NCBI RefSeq assembly: GCF_004011695.2
Contig: NC_082421.1
Span: 874,501-938,500 of the forward strand
Length of the DNA stretch: 64,000 nucleotides
From: Ascochyta rabiei
Lineage: Eukaryota > Ascomycota > Dothideomycetes > Pleosporales > Didymellaceae
Direction: 5' to 3'
Below, piece after piece: positions 63,910 to 64,000 of this stretch. Positions within the stretch are counted from its first letter, which is position 1; the number at the start of each line of letters is the position of its first letter. The notes below the pieces were generated by a model. It saw only the letters and a program-made list of their open reading frames with translations, was not told where the DNA came from and made no database searches. The position numbers were made by a program, and so were the translations under genes.

Positions 63910-64000
63910 GATGGAGAGCAATTGCGTCAGATCAGGTGCAGCGGGCAGGCCACTTTGATGCGGACAACAGCAGACAGGGTGACGTCGCTGCTGTGCTTGT

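Noticed and set aside
1..64000. Search for biosynthetic cluster, CRISPR, rRNA or intact transposon
   Set aside because: No PKS/NRPS/terpene core gene, no spacer array, no rRNA signature and no transposase or reverse transcriptase sequence was seen.

Overview
The window is nuclear DNA of a filamentous ascomycete, most likely a dothideomycete of the Pleosporales type (inferred from gene content, not proven). Genes are dense, on both strands, and split by many short introns. These are mostly 46-60 nt, with GTAAGT/GTATGT/GTACGT-type donors, CTAAC or CTGAC branch sites and CAG/TAG acceptors. No operons, tRNA genes, rRNA genes, CRISPR arrays or intact transposons were found. Exon structures were built by eye from splice signals and reading-frame continuity; most close exactly in frame.

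Left part (1-33 kb) is mainly conserved core genome. In order: the 3' end of a SEC14-type lipid transfer protein; two unrecognised proteins; a possible tiny secreted protein; a CP2/Grainyhead transcription factor behind a long repeat-rich leader; a coiled-coil protein resembling centromere protein CENP-K; a three-KH RNA-binding protein; a BTB protein; the mitochondrial pair MAM33 and citrate carrier CTP1 (divergent); a TauD/TfdA dioxygenase; SmD1; a Dal5-like MFS transporter; a secreted GH18 chitinase; and a J-domain protein.

Middle part (33-47 kb) is an accessory stretch. It holds an unrecognised 379-residue protein, the wreck of a RidA-family gene, and, facing away from it, the wreck of a Zn2Cys6 transcription factor with two in-frame stops. 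These are followed by a Cys-rich protein, a caspase-fold (peptidase C14-like) protein, a frame-shifted small gene, a seven-exon DUF6594-type membrane protein, a CYP52-type P450 and a 100-residue protein. The stop codons in the two dead genes are all explicable by C-to-T or G-to-A changes, as expected of repeat-induced point mutation, but this is inference.

Right part (47-64 kb) returns to core genes: a divergent protein kinase, the eRF1 methyltransferase MTQ2 (its stop codon overlaps that of the kinase, tail to tail), SDHAF3/ACN9, a Cys-rich protein ending in a CaaX prenylation box, the V-ATPase assembly factor PKR1, an AMSH/sst2 JAMM deubiquitinase, an AMMECR1 protein, ribosomal protein L29, a disordered protein, a CAP10-type GT90 glycosyltransferase and a BLI-3-like flavin-binding (PNPOx fold) protein with a probable mitochondrial presequence.

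I found no convincing complete new multi-gene system. The items most worth a second look are the paired RidA/transcription-factor relics, the CaaX-box Cys-rich protein, the caspase-like protein, and the putative secreted peptide with a GC-AG intron and an in-frame stop.
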